Made by a program: the position numbers and the translations under genes. Below the pieces are notes generated by a model. It searched no databases, was not told the origin of the DNA, and worked only from the letters and a program-made list of their open reading frames with translations. From Nitrospirales bacterium (GTDB taxonomy: Bacteria > Nitrospirota > Nitrospiria > Nitrospirales > UBA8639), in assembly GCA_029261305.1 (NCBI GenBank), contig JAJDBO010000313.1, forward strand, positions 1 to 17,793: a DNA stretch of 17,793 bases, in the 5' to 3' direction. Numbering within the stretch: the first letter of the stretch is position 1; every line of letters begins with the position of its first letter. Positions 1 to 7,033 of this stretch are shown one piece after another.

Positions 1-194
1 ACGCCAGAAAGCCTTTGTCTATACGAAGAAAATCAACGCTGATAAACCCTGATGAAATCCTACACCGATTATAAAAATGTCGTTATTTTACGTACTCGAA
101 TTATGAATATTTTAAGGCCACGGTAGGGATTCTGAGAAGAAAATAGGTGAATTCCAGGACGAGGCTTGCACAGTCTCAAGCTGAAAAGTCCACT

Positions 195-1466
195 TTATTG
201 AGGCACAGACTCGCGCCGCAGAATATCGCGAAGTTGATCATGCGAGATGGCTTCGGCCCGCCGTCCATCACGCCCAACGACCGTCGTCGCCGTGACCAGG
301 GCGTTAATGATCGCTTCTTCGGTCGCTTCCACAGTTGCCGCCAGGAGAGGATTCAAATGGGTATCAGCGATATGCATCATGGGAAAAGTGGGGACATCGG
401 GATAATGCGGTATTTCATTGGCGGTGGAAAAGGCCAGAATAAAATCGCCGCTCCCGTGATGGCTCGTGGCTCCTGTCCTTGCCAAGCCCAAGGCCGCACG
501 TCTGGCCAAACGTTGTAATTGACGTGAATCCACTGGCGCATCTGTGGCAATCACAATGATGATCGACCCTTGATCACCCAATTGTTCTCGTTTGGAAAGT
601 GTCGCAAACGCTTCACTCTTCTCCAAGCCCGTAGATTCGATATCAGGCTTCCCCTCTGTCCACAGACGACCAACAGGGACACCTCCAATCATCAGTTCAT
701 ATCGACGACCGTGGTTCGCGTTAACCAATACCCCGATTGTATAGGCTCCATCTTTTTGCGCGAGACGACGTGAAGACGTGCCGATTCCACCTTTGAACTG
801 GTACGAGATCATACCAGTTCCCGCCCCCACGGTTCCCTCTGCCACCGGTCCGCTCGTCGCTTCGTCTAGAGCCTTCACCACATCATCTTCGGATACATGT
901 CGGCCACGACTATCATTGAGGCGGCTGTCGTCACATTCCGCAACAACCGGTGTCAACGTATCATCGGTAATGCCAATGTCTGGATTGTGTTTGAACATCC
1001 AGCTCATGACTCCATTGGCTACGCGAGGCACGTTCAACGTATTCGTCAGGGCTATGGGATACTCCAAAAACCCAGCTTCTGCGATCCAAGCTAGCCCTGT
1101 CATTTCTCCCGTTCCATTGAGCACGAAAGCTCCAGCAGGTACTTTTTTATGCCACACATCATCGCGAGGAATAATGACGGTCACGCCCGTCCGAACCGGG
1201 CCTTCTCCTGGAACGAGTGCCCCATCTCCCTTGATCAACGTGACATGGCCAACTTTTACTCCAGCCACATCCGTAATCGCATTCCACGGCCCCGGCAAAT
1301 ACCGACCCAGGGTAATGCCTAAATCACGCGCCCTGACGGGTTTCTGCTCGATATGGTCTACCGTCGAGGCCGCAAATATCTCATTGGAAGGCAGCCCTGG
1401 CAAAGACAAGCAAGTAAAAAGTAGGAAGAGAGAGACAACGCGTGGGAACGTTTTTAGCAATCGCAT
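195..1466 (-). CDS. Exported P1 family peptidase (DmpA/BapA-like, S58)
   Basis: The family comprises N-terminal-nucleophile aminopeptidases that cleave themselves into two subunits. In this 423-residue protein a signal peptide (about residues 1-33, ending IFAAS) precedes the P1 fold. Seen motifs are DLGITLGRYLPGPWNAITDVAGVKVG-type N-terminal sequence (split here for brevity: DLGI, GPWNAITDV, VKVGHV), VGAGTGM followed by FKGGIGTSSR, and GDQGS-IIIVIATDAP. In DmpA and BapA a Gly-Ser bond of this last type is cut and Ser becomes the nucleophile; here it would be Ser301. I chose the ATG at 1466 because it opens directly on the signal peptide and lies 10 nt after the preceding gene; an upstream in-frame start at 1523 would overlap that gene and put 19 polar residues before the signal. 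No good Shine-Dalgarno is visible, so coupling is likely. It is the last gene of a four-gene operon. Substrate unknown (possibly D- or beta-aminopeptides). Confidence 0.9.
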   Translation of the reverse strand: MRLLKTFPRVVSLFLLFTCLSLPGLPSNEIFAASTVDHIEQKPVRARDLGITLGRYLPGPWNAITDVAGVKVGHVTLIKGDGALVPGEGPVRTGVTVIIPRDDVWHKKVPAGAFVLNGTGEMTGLAWIAEAGFLEYPIALTNTLNVPRVANGVMSWMFKHNPDIGITDDTLTPVVAECDDSRLNDSRGRHVSEDDVVKALDEATSGPVAEGTVGAGTGMISYQFKGGIGTSSRRLAQKDGAYTIGVLVNANHGRRYELMIGGVPVGRLWTEGKPDIESTGLEKSEAFATLSKREQLGDQGSIIIVIATDAPVDSRQLQRLARRAALGLARTGATSHHGSGDFILAFSTANEIPHYPDVPTFPMMHIADTHLNPLLAATVEATEEAIINALVTATTVVGRDGRRAEAISHDQLRDILRRESVPQ

Positions 1467-1476
1467 GGAGGGAATC

Positions 1477-1881
1477 TTATAAAATAGCTCGCCACTTGGA
1501 CGATGGGCGGCGCATGAGGGCATTCTGGCACGAGGGGCAAGTCACAAGATGGGTTAAATCCACCAACCAAGACATATGCGAACGAGAGCGTATCATGGTC
1601 CACACCAGTTTGTTCCGACAAAAAGGACACCGAAGGGCATGAAGCAGCCAACCGAACGTACCTCCTCCCAACACCATCCCACTCACCAACAGTGCATGAA
1701 ATACACTGGCTCCTGCGAACAAGAGGCTAAACCCTGCACCGAGAAAACACAGCAGCGCAATGCCAAACCCGAGAAGGGCCGTGTAAAGCTTCCACATTTG
1801 ATTCGTGGCTTCCAACCAATTGGTCGAAGATTTACTCTGACGGGGACGAGTGACTTTTGGCACAAGCTTACCCTTCCTCAT
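1477..1881 (-). CDS. Small membrane protein with paired CxxC zinc-ribbon motifs
   Basis: I do not recognise the family. The 134-residue protein has a basic N-terminus (about 1-28), two hydrophobic segments (about 32-56 and 60-82) and a C-terminal part with CPFC (85-88) and CPSC (115-118). The spacing of the two CxxC pairs suggests one zinc-ribbon-like or rubredoxin-like metal site on the cytoplasmic or periplasmic face. A longer reading up to 2025 would overlap the preceding acetyltransferase gene by over 120 nt; the ATG at 1881 has AGGA just upstream and sits 22 nt after that gene's stop, so I prefer it. It lies between the GNAT and peptidase genes on the same strand. Function is not inferred. 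Confidence 0.7.
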   Translation of the reverse strand: MRKGKLVPKVTRPRQSKSSTNWLEATNQMWKLYTALLGFGIALLCFLGAGFSLLFAGASVFHALLVSGMVLGGGTFGWLLHALRCPFCRNKLVWTMIRSRSHMSWLVDLTHLVTCPSCQNALMRRPSSKWRAIL

Positions 1882-1903
1882 AACATCCTGTGCGATGTTT
1901 CCC

Positions 1904-2419
1904 TCAGGACGATTTTGGCAGGACGAAGTCCAGTTCATAGACATGATACCCAGCGGGAAGCAATCCCATATGTTGATAGACTTGTTGTGCAAGCTGGTTT
2001 TCTTGTTCCACATATAAGCGAACACCAGCGACGGTCTTTCGATTTCTGGCTTCCGTCATCACATGGTGATACAATTTCCGAAAGACCCCCTGCCGGCGCC
2101 AGGACTCATGGACATACACACTTTGTAACCACCAGAACACCGCATTGCGCCAATCACTCCACTCATAGGTAATTAGCAATTGACCGATGGCTTGTTTTGA
2201 AGAAGCCTCTTCAGCAATCAAGTAAAACCCATGCTCTGGATGGTGTAGTACCGCCTCTACCCCTTGTTGCAACCTCGATGGCTCCAACTTTTTCCCTTCG
2301 GTGACATGGGCCAACGCCGCATTAAATTCCACAACGGCTTTGACATCGTCGCTATTCGCAGGACGAATATGTATATCCGTCTGCAAATCCTCTGGTACCC
2401 AGTCTTTGGCTTGAATCAT
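1904..2419 (-). CDS. GNAT family N-acetyltransferase
   Basis: The 171-residue protein has the single-domain GNAT layout: beta strands around residues 65-105 (YLIAEE, IGQLLITYEW, WWLQSVYVHESWR), then the acetyl-CoA pyrophosphate-binding motif RRQGVF at 108-113, and the C-terminal LYVEQENQLAQQVYQHMG segment at 135-152, typical of the last conserved GNAT helix. GNAT enzymes move an acetyl group from acetyl-CoA to an amine on a small molecule or protein; the substrate cannot be read from sequence. Its ATG overlaps the stop codon of the upstream DUF502 gene as ATGA (2416-2419), and no Shine-Dalgarno is visible, so it is probably translationally coupled. Confidence 0.9.
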   Translation of the reverse strand: MIQAKDWVPEDLQTDIHIRPANSDDVKAVVEFNAALAHVTEGKKLEPSRLQQGVEAVLHHPEHGFYLIAEEASSKQAIGQLLITYEWSDWRNAVFWWLQSVYVHESWRRQGVFRKLYHHVMTEARNRKTVAGVRLYVEQENQLAQQVYQHMGLLPAGYHVYELDFVLPKSS

Positions 2420-3057
2420 AGAATGACATCAGACGAGGGTGATGGGGTCAACCATCCACTCGGGGGCCGATAGATTCCAGCAGAAAACTCCATCTTCATC
2501 GCTTCCTGTGGACGAAGTTGAATGGCTTGAGCCTTATTCCGTGGCACAAAAGCCAAGTATCCTGTAAATGGATGGATCGCCGTTGGCACAAATACCATGA
2601 TCATCGACTCATGCTCTGGGCGCTGCAAGACCGAAGGTGCTATCCCCATCACAAAGCCTATCGCCCACATACCTTCTCGCGGAAAAGGAAAGACAACCAC
2701 CTTACTATGACCAAATCGCTCACGAAAATGAAAGACATCCGTCATGCCTTTTAATGTTTGATAAATACTGCGAACCAGAGGAATCCGCTCAAGTGAGGCT
2801 TCGAAACGTCGCACCAGCCGTTGCCCAATGAAATGGGTGGCCGCCATGCCACCCAGAATAATGACCAGGAATAAGGAGACGATTCCCGCACCAGGAATTT
2901 CAATGTCAAAGTGGGGACCAAGAAGATCTGCCCACAGACCATCGAGGGTTACAAATAAAGTCGATAAAATGAGAAACGTACCCCAGGCGGGCACGACCAC
3001 GAATAAGCCGGTAATAAAGTATCGTTTAAGCCTGGCGATGCGAGTTCTTTTTAACAT
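2416..3057 (-). CDS. DUF502 family inner-membrane protein
   Basis: The 213-residue protein carries the DUF502 hallmarks: a basic N-terminus with a first membrane segment (about 13-37, FITGLFVVVPAWGTFLIL), a second one (about 57-79, ending in a GGMAATHFIGQRL-type turn), and the conserved RIPLVRSIYQTLKGM stretch at about 91-105, followed by a soluble domain with GFVMG and FVPTAIHPFTG-like loops. The family has no settled biochemical role in bacteria. I use the ATG at 3057; a TTG two codons upstream (3063) is possible. It is the first gene of the leftward operon, so the promoter should lie in 3058-3260, although no clear -35/-10 pair is seen. Confidence 0.88.
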   Translation of the reverse strand: MLKRTRIARLKRYFITGLFVVVPAWGTFLILSTLFVTLDGLWADLLGPHFDIEIPGAGIVSLFLVIILGGMAATHFIGQRLVRRFEASLERIPLVRSIYQTLKGMTDVFHFRERFGHSKVVVFPFPREGMWAIGFVMGIAPSVLQRPEHESMIMVFVPTAIHPFTGYLAFVPRNKAQAIQLRPQEAMKMEFSAGIYRPPSGWLTPSPSSDVIL

Positions 3058-3201
3058 AAACAAGGTCGCTGATACCTGTGGATCATGGGGGGAAAAGGAA
3101 CGTCTTCCATCGGGTACGAGTTAAGACCGAAGGCTTCCTTTATTAGGGTAATCGGACAAGGATATTTTGTGGCGCCTAGGGGCTTGATCTCGCTTATAAG
3201 G

Positions 3202-3215
3202 ATACACTAGTGTAT
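3202..3215. promoter_or_regulatory. 14-bp perfect palindrome in divergent intergenic region
   Basis: ATACACTAGTGTAT reads the same on both strands. It sits 46 bp before the Trm112-like start and about 145 bp before the divergent DUF502 start, which is a sensible place for an operator of either gene. TTGATC at 3184-3189 upstream is a weak -35 candidate. No regulator is identified and a chance palindrome of this size in AT-rich DNA cannot be excluded. Confidence 0.3.
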
Positions 3216-3260
3216 GAAAAGTTCAGACTTAAAACAAATTACTGATTTAGAGGAATTACC

Positions 3261-3551
3261 ATGACAACTGAACACCCACCCCATCAGCAAAATACTCTCG
3301 ACCCTCAACTCCTCGCTATTCTCTGCTGCCCTGAAACCAAGCAAGAGGTATCTCTTTTGGACCAGGCAGGCTTGGATCTCTTGAATCAGAAAATCGACGC
3401 TGGGGAATTACAAAATGCGGGTGGAAGTGTGGTAAAAGAAAAGCTGGAGGCTGGTCTTCTTAGAGCTGATCACCTCGTGATCTATCCTATTCGTGACGCC
3501 ATCCCAATCATGCTGATAGATGAAGGGATTGTAGTCAAAGGGATTTTTTAA
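3261..3551 (+). CDS. Trm112-like (YcaR/UPF0434) protein with degenerate zinc site
   Basis: The 96-residue protein matches the small Trm112 zinc-peptide family: LDPQLLAILCCPETKQ at about 13-28 corresponds to the N-terminal LL-x-IL-x-CP motif, and LVIYPIRDAIPIMLIDEGI at about 72-90 is the characteristic YPIRDGIPxML C-terminal motif. Bacterial members often partner or activate methyltransferases, or are of unknown role. It is longer than the usual ~60 residues because of an inserted helical stretch (about 36-68). The second cysteine of the usual CPxC pair is replaced (CPET), although an extra Cys precedes (C22, C23), so metal binding is uncertain. A GAGGA Shine-Dalgarno lies about 6 nt before the ATG. 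It stands alone and converges with the next minus-strand gene. Confidence 0.85.
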   Translation: MTTEHPPHQQNTLDPQLLAILCCPETKQEVSLLDQAGLDLLNQKIDAGELQNAGGSVVKEKLEAGLLRADHLVIYPIRDAIPIMLIDEGIVVKGIF

Positions 3552-3607
3552 ATTTCCCTCTTTGCACTCTTGCCTTTGCATTCAATTTTCAATTTTCGGA
3601 ATTGGCC

Positions 3608-3862
3608 CTACTCCTCAGGAGTGTTTGTTACGTCTGATAGGAAATTGTCTCGATACGCCCACCAAAGCGACCGACTCAACTGAACGACCACGTAGACAGA
3701 CAGGGAAATAAGCAGACCATAGACCCAAAGGGATTCGGTTGGCCAAGCTTCGGGGGAATGTAGCATGAGTCCCAGGACAATATGAGCCCCAAACCCTATG
3801 GAAATGGAAAAGATGATCCATTCCCGGATGGCATTGGACTTTTGACGATCATGACCGATCAT
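3608..3862 (-). CDS. Small two-helix membrane protein, unknown
   Basis: I do not recognise it. The 84-residue product has a charged N-terminus (MIGHDRQKSNAIREW), a hydrophobic segment at about 15-35, a second at about 46-64, and an acidic tail. That pattern suits a small inner-membrane protein with both ends on the same side. The Shine-Dalgarno is weak. It lies on the minus strand, converging on the Trm112-like gene (56 nt between stops) and about 80 nt downstream of the next minus-strand gene, so it may share that gene's transcript. Hydrophobic periodicity is the main reason to believe it is coding. Confidence 0.6.
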   Translation of the reverse strand: MIGHDRQKSNAIREWIIFSISIGFGAHIVLGLMLHSPEAWPTESLWVYGLLISLSVYVVVQLSRSLWWAYRDNFLSDVTNTPEE

Positions 3863-3941
3863 GATGCGACAAAAGCCCTAAATGAACCAAAATTGAATGG
3901 CAAGATAAAACCGAAAGGTAGGCTGACGCCCCTAATGTTTC

Positions 3942-4310
3942 TCACACGGGGCTTTTGACAGATTCAATTTCAGTTGCGGTGATGAGACTGGCCAGATAAT
4001 CCGTGACGAAAATTAAGGCTTCTTCTCTCCCATCGGCCCTGCGGCCTTTTTCCCGACGCTGAACCGATAATTCGTGCTCGAGATCGGACTTTACATCTCC
4101 TAGGAGTTTTTGAAGAGAAGCCGTCGTAAGATTCACATCCACGTCTTCAAATTCTTGACACCGGTCTAGGACCCAATTTAATCCTTCGACCCTTCCTAGG
4201 TATCGATCACCTTCTGCAGTATCAATTCTGGACATGGTCGTCGCAAAGGCCTGGGCTTCATAAATCAGGTTGTAAAAACTGGAAACAGCTCTATGTAAAG
4301 TGGAATTCAT
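3942..4310 (-). CDS. Unknown small helical soluble protein
   Basis: The 122-residue product has no signal peptide or membrane segment and looks mainly alpha-helical, with a charged middle (about 72-95, rich in E, R and K) that could be coiled coil. It begins MNSTLHRAVSSFYNLIYEAQAFA and shows no motif I can name. Expression signals are good: AGGAGG lies 5-6 nt before the ATG, and a perfect TATAAT is found 35 nt upstream of the start. This makes it one of the better-supported unknown genes here. Confidence 0.72.
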   Translation of the reverse strand: MNSTLHRAVSSFYNLIYEAQAFATTMSRIDTAEGDRYLGRVEGLNWVLDRCQEFEDVDVNLTTASLQKLLGDVKSDLEHELSVQRREKGRRADGREEALIFVTDYLASLITATEIESVKSPV

Positions 4311-4344
4311 TCTTTCCTCCTAAAAAAACCAAATATTTTAAGGC

Positions 4345-4350
4345 ATTATA
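4345..4350 (-). promoter_or_regulatory. Candidate -10 box for the 122-aa protein gene
   Basis: On the minus strand this reads TATAAT, a perfect sigma-70 -10 hexamer, preceded directly by CTG. No convincing -35 is found at 16-18 bp spacing. Transcription would start near 4338, leaving a leader of about 28 nt that holds the AGGAGG ribosome-binding site. Confidence 0.5.
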
Positions 4351-4429
4351 CAGTCTTACTCTTGAATCTGCTACCTAAAACCTTGGGAAAAGAGCATTTT
4401 TTGCTATTCCTCCGACTCTATTCATGCTT

Positions 4430-4465
4430 AATCGGTTCATCTTTCTATTTGCATGACCGATTTTT
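4430..4465 (+). terminator. Hairpin followed by T-run, orientation unexplained
   Basis: AATCGGTTCAT (4430-4440) pairs with ATGACCGATT (4453-4462) with one bulged base and a 12-nt loop, and TTTTT follows on the plus strand (4461-4465). The form is that of a plus-strand intrinsic terminator, but no plus-strand gene precedes it: genes on both sides run on the minus strand. It could instead be a structural end for the minus-strand transcript reaching 4529, which stops about 65 nt before it. The stem is AT-rich and weak. Confidence 0.3.
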
Positions 4466-4528
4466 ACACGATTTTCCATTGATTTTTCAGTCTGGGAAAC
4501 AGGAAAGAGAAGGAAAGGACAGCAACCC

Positions 4529-4858
4529 TTATGTGAAAAGGAGGGGGTGGAATTCCGCCATAAATCCATAATACAGAGGGGCAAATTCCTTAAGACTGTG
4601 AGGACTGGTCTCTTTTAACCGTTTAAAAAAATACACCTGTTCCTTGGGATCCATTTGTTCCAAAATTTTGGATAGCTGAGGCATTGAGACACTTTTGGAT
4701 GGGATGCATAAAACATAATGAACAAGTCTTTCAACAAACTGTTGTGTCATATATTCCGAAGCAAGAAATTTTTCAGGAACTTCCCCTGATTCAAGATATT
4801 CCCAAAATGGAATGGATTGGGCAGAAAAAGGAATGGGATCAGGAGGAGCACTGCTCAT
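4529..4858 (-). CDS. Unknown small protein, ATGA-coupled to upstream ORF
   Basis: I do not recognise this 109-residue product. It starts MSSAPPDPIPFSAQSIPFWE and is rich in aromatic and acidic residues; residues from about 35 on (QQFVERLVHYVLCIP, LSKILEQMDPKEQVYFFKRLKE) look helical and amphipathic. There is no signal peptide or membrane segment. I chose the ATG at 4858 because it overlaps the TGA of the preceding minus-strand ORF as ATGA (4855-4858), a classic coupling arrangement; a TTG at 4876 would add six residues. The region is visibly richer in A+T than its neighbours. Confidence 0.6.
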   Translation of the reverse strand: MSSAPPDPIPFSAQSIPFWEYLESGEVPEKFLASEYMTQQFVERLVHYVLCIPSKSVSMPQLSKILEQMDPKEQVYFFKRLKETSPHSLKEFAPLYYGFMAEFHPLLFT

Positions 4859-5037
4859 TGAATTATTCTTTGACAACCTATTATTGATAACAAATCTTTA
4901 AGACTCAAAAAGTAGATTCCATCATCGACCATTTGAAAACATTGCATCTGAACCGTTGAGTATTTGATTAGATTCAATCCATGGTCAATAGTTGCTTCTG
5001 AGTAGAATACAATATTTTCCCCAAGGAATCTAACCAA
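4855..5037 (-). CDS. Possible short ORF upstream of and coupled to the 109-aa gene
   Basis: The open frame runs from the TAA at 5086-5088 down to the TGA at 4855-4857, but contains no ATG or GTG until well inside (ATG at 4947). The span given uses a TTG at 5037 (60 residues); no good ribosome-binding site precedes it, and an ATT at 5058 is the only other rare-start option. The encoded sequence (LVRFLGENIVFYSE, FQMVDDGIYFLSLKDLLSII) looks protein-like: it alternates hydrophobic and charged residues and lacks the odd composition of a shadow frame. The ATGA overlap with the following gene also supports it. It may be an N-terminally truncated remnant. Confidence 0.4.
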   Translation of the reverse strand: MVRFLGENIVFYSEATIDHGLNLIKYSTVQMQCFQMVDDGIYFLSLKDLLSIIGCQRIIQ

Positions 5038-5288
5038 ATTTTGGAGTACAAGTTTAATGTCCTTATTTAAGTGACCTTTTCCCTTTTATCTACACCTAAA
5101 CTCTAGTCAGGCTCCTTACAATATTAATAAAAATACCAATGTATTTCAGAAATAAACCAATTTTTCTTTTTCACAACTCGTATTGTAGCAAAAAAGTTCT
5201 TTCTTTATCATGGAGGCGCAACGTTCCCCAGGGTTGAGCTCGCCAAAGAGTAAGACTCAGATACTGGTTTGGCCGGAGATATCTATAG

Positions 5289-5840
5289 ATGACATCAGCC
5301 GTATTCCCAAAAACCCATAAAAAAAAATCCCAAAGGGATAAGGCACGGGAAGCGACCGCCTACTGCACTCTTGATAGTCCTGCGGGGAAACTCCTGCTTG
5401 TGGGGAAAAATGGATATCTCGAACTACTATCATTTCAAAATGGAAAACACCCGATTCAGCTAGAGCCTTCATGGATTAATGATAAACGCCCGTTTAAGGA
5501 AGCCATTCGGCAGTTAAAAGCCTATTTCGATGGGAAATTGAAAAAGTTCACCATAAAAACTGCGCCACTAGGCACTCCGTTTCAAGAACAAGTATGGAGG
5601 GCATTACGAACCATTCCCTATGGGAAAACTGTCTCCTATGGTCACATTGCCAAGGCCATTGGCAATCCCAACGCTTCCCGGGCTGTAGGAGCGGCAAACG
5701 GGCAGAATCCCATTTCGATTATTGTGCCCTGTCATCGCGTGATTGGAAGTACAGGGAAATTAGTCGGCTACGGAGGAGGACTCCCAATCAAAGAGACGCT
5801 TCTCAAATTAGAAGAAAAATACCAGTCAAAGAAACCATGA
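5289..5840 (+). CDS. ogt: Methylated-DNA--protein-cysteine S-methyltransferase
   Basis: This suicide repair protein takes the alkyl group from O6-alkylguanine onto its own cysteine. In the 183-residue product a variable N-terminal domain (about 22-90) precedes the DNA-binding/active-site domain: GTPFQEQVWRALRTIPYG (95-112), the helix-turn-helix region SYGHIAKAIGNPNASRAVGAANGQN (to 140), and the active-site motif IVPCHRVIG with Cys148, then GKLVGYGGGL. Length is usual for Ogt/MGMT. The first 20 residues are basic and probably disordered. A GGAG lies about 10 nt before the ATG. It heads a run of three plus-strand genes with gaps of 26 and 42 nt. The 250 bp in front are AT-rich, and I see no firm promoter in them. 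Confidence 0.95.
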   Translation: MTSAVFPKTHKKKSQRDKAREATAYCTLDSPAGKLLLVGKNGYLELLSFQNGKHPIQLEPSWINDKRPFKEAIRQLKAYFDGKLKKFTIKTAPLGTPFQEQVWRALRTIPYGKTVSYGHIAKAIGNPNASRAVGAANGQNPISIIVPCHRVIGSTGKLVGYGGGLPIKETLLKLEEKYQSKKP

Positions 5841-5866
5841 ACCACTCAACCTTTGAGATATAGAGG

Positions 5867-6223
5867 ATGAAACAATTACAGCCCTGTCCACAATCACCAA
5901 ATTGTGTTTCATCGCAAAGTACAGACGCCGAACATTTCATTGAAGCGTTAGCCTATCAAGGGTCAATTGAGGAAGCGAAAGCGCGGGTAATCCAAGAGAT
6001 CGCCTCCTTGCCGCGGACTCGAATTGTGGAAAATGAGCCCACGTATCTTCATGTAGAATGCACCTCGTTGATTTTCCGATTTACCGATGATCTCGAATTT
6101 GCCTTCGATGACACACAGAAAGTGATCCACGTTCGATCGGCATCTCGAGTGGGCCACTCGGATTTAGGCGCCAACCGCAAACGGGTCGAGACTATTCGTC
6201 AACACTTCAATCGCCACCAATAG
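5867..6223 (+). CDS. DUF1499 family protein
   Basis: The 118-residue protein is a compact DUF1499 domain. It opens with PCPQSPNCVSSQ (about 6-17), continues with a helix EEAKARVIQEIASLPRTRIVE, then YLHVECTSLIFRFTDDLEFAFDD (about 60-82), and ends with the family signature IHVRSASRVGHSDLGANRKRVETIR (about 87-111). Cys7 and Cys13 are the conserved N-terminal cysteines. No signal peptide is present, while many homologues are lipoproteins or membrane-bound. No biochemical activity is established for the family. It follows ogt closely and may be co-transcribed with it. Confidence 0.92.
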   Translation: MKQLQPCPQSPNCVSSQSTDAEHFIEALAYQGSIEEAKARVIQEIASLPRTRIVENEPTYLHVECTSLIFRFTDDLEFAFDDTQKVIHVRSASRVGHSDLGANRKRVETIRQHFNRHQ

Positions 6224-6265
6224 CTCAAGTAGACAATGAGCTAATCTAACCCTTCACACCTCGTG

Positions 6266-6964
6266 ATGAACACTCAAAATCACCCATCCCACGAGGACAC
6301 AGTGGCCGGCCAGGCCATCTACTCGCCACGGTTTTTAGCACTCTACGACTGGTGGGTCTTGGGAATTTCGAATCAATGGATTTGGCGCTGTCCCACACAA
6401 TACCTACTCGGCCATTTCAACCGTCATGTCTCTAACAACCATTTGGACATCGGAGTCGGGACAGGATATTTCCTTGACCACGTTCAGTTTCCTTCAACCG
6501 CACCGCGACTGGGATTACTCGATCTCAACCCGACCTGCTTGCAAGTCGCCGCCAAGAGAGTGGCTCGGTATGAACCAACATCCTACCGTATCGACATATT
6601 AAAACCCCTCAATATTGAAGCTCCAAGTTTTGATTCCATCAGCCTTAATTATGTGCTGCATTGCTTGCCCGGCACTTTTCACACCAAAGCTGTCGTCCTT
6701 GATCACCTCACAACAGTGCTCAGGCCAGGAGGCGTCATTTTTGGATCCACCTTACTTCACGACTGTAATCAACCGCATTGGATCGCCAAACGATTAATGC
6801 AGACCTACAATGGCAAGAAGATCTTTTCCAATGAAGAAGATCATGAGGAGGGGTTACACACCATTCTGACCAACCGATTCGCGGAGGTCACAGTCGAGCC
6901 AAAAGGATACGCCGCACTCTTCTCAGCTAGGCAACCTCTTGACAATCATCCCTCCCTCACATAA
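6266..6964 (+). CDS. Class I SAM-dependent methyltransferase
   Basis: The 232-residue protein shows a Rossmann-type methyltransferase core: motif I LDIGVGTGYF at about 60-69 binds S-adenosylmethionine, the acidic residue after strand beta2 is in LLDLNP (Asp86), motif IV is SLNYVLHCLPG at about 126-136, and LRPGG (152-156) is the usual post-motif. The N-terminal region (YSPRFLALYDWWVLGISNQWIW) matches the lid segment of small-molecule methyltransferases. The substrate is unknown. The conserved cysteines of arsenite methyltransferase ArsM are not apparent, so despite the arsR neighbour I do not call it arsM. An in-frame GTG at 6263 directly precedes the chosen ATG. It ends 69 nt before arsR. 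Confidence 0.88.
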   Translation: MNTQNHPSHEDTVAGQAIYSPRFLALYDWWVLGISNQWIWRCPTQYLLGHFNRHVSNNHLDIGVGTGYFLDHVQFPSTAPRLGLLDLNPTCLQVAAKRVARYEPTSYRIDILKPLNIEAPSFDSISLNYVLHCLPGTFHTKAVVLDHLTTVLRPGGVIFGSTLLHDCNQPHWIAKRLMQTYNGKKIFSNEEDHEEGLHTILTNRFAEVTVEPKGYAALFSARQPLDNHPSLT

Positions 6965-6973
6965 AAGTCCGCT

Positions 6974-6996
6974 CATATGAATTTTTTTTCATGTCA
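6974..6996. promoter_or_regulatory. ArsR/SmtB-type operator upstream of arsR-pst
   Basis: ATGAA (6977-6981), six T residues and TTCAT (6988-6992) form TGAA-N6-TTCA, the half-site pattern known from SmtB/ArsR-family operators. The flanks extend the dyad partly (CATATGAA against GACATGAA on the other strand). It lies 41 bp before the arsR ATG. A weak -10 candidate TAACAT at 7001-7006 would place the operator over the -35 region, which suits autorepression. Confidence 0.55.
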
Positions 6997-6997
6997 C

Positions 6998-7015
6998 CTG
7001 TAACATCGTTCTGAC
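6998..7015 (+). promoter_or_regulatory. Weak Pho-box-like direct repeat before arsR
   Basis: CTGTAAC-ATCG-TTCTGAC has the 7-4-7 layout of a PhoB box, and ATGTCAC (6991-6997) abuts it on the left. Only the first heptamer is close to the CTGTAAT/CTGTCAT consensus. No PhoB homologue is seen in the window, so this is only a candidate second input into the arsR-pst promoter. Confidence 0.2.
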
Positions 7016-7033
7016 CCAATAGACCATACCCTC

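Noticed and set aside
1..194. Gene fragment at the left edge
   Set aside because: No open frame with convincing composition or motif is visible; treated as intergenic.
778..1482. 234-codon plus-strand frame
   Set aside because: It lies entirely antisense to the P1 peptidase gene, which has a full set of family motifs.
1576..2172. 198-codon plus-strand frame
   Set aside because: It runs antisense to the GNAT and zinc-ribbon membrane protein genes, whose motifs are clear; its composition (His, Thr and Arg rich) is that of a shadow frame.
4362..4584. Short overlapping frames on both strands of the 4.4-kb intergenic stretch
   Set aside because: They lack ribosome-binding sites and protein-like composition and overlap each other; the region looks like a promoter and leader.
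4855..5088. A frameshifted single gene made of the two coupled minus-strand ORFs
   Set aside because: The ATGA overlap with a natural ATG start is simpler, and no known family links the two parts; kept as a coupled pair instead.
5038..5288. tRNA or structured RNA in the AT-rich gap before ogt
   Set aside because: No cloverleaf, no strong stem and no T-loop sequence were found; only AT-rich DNA is visible.
6266..6964. Methyltransferase next to arsR as an arsenite methyltransferase (ArsM)
   Set aside because: It has the SAM motif but not the conserved cysteine set and sequence style of ArsM, and it is separated from arsR by the promoter and operator region.
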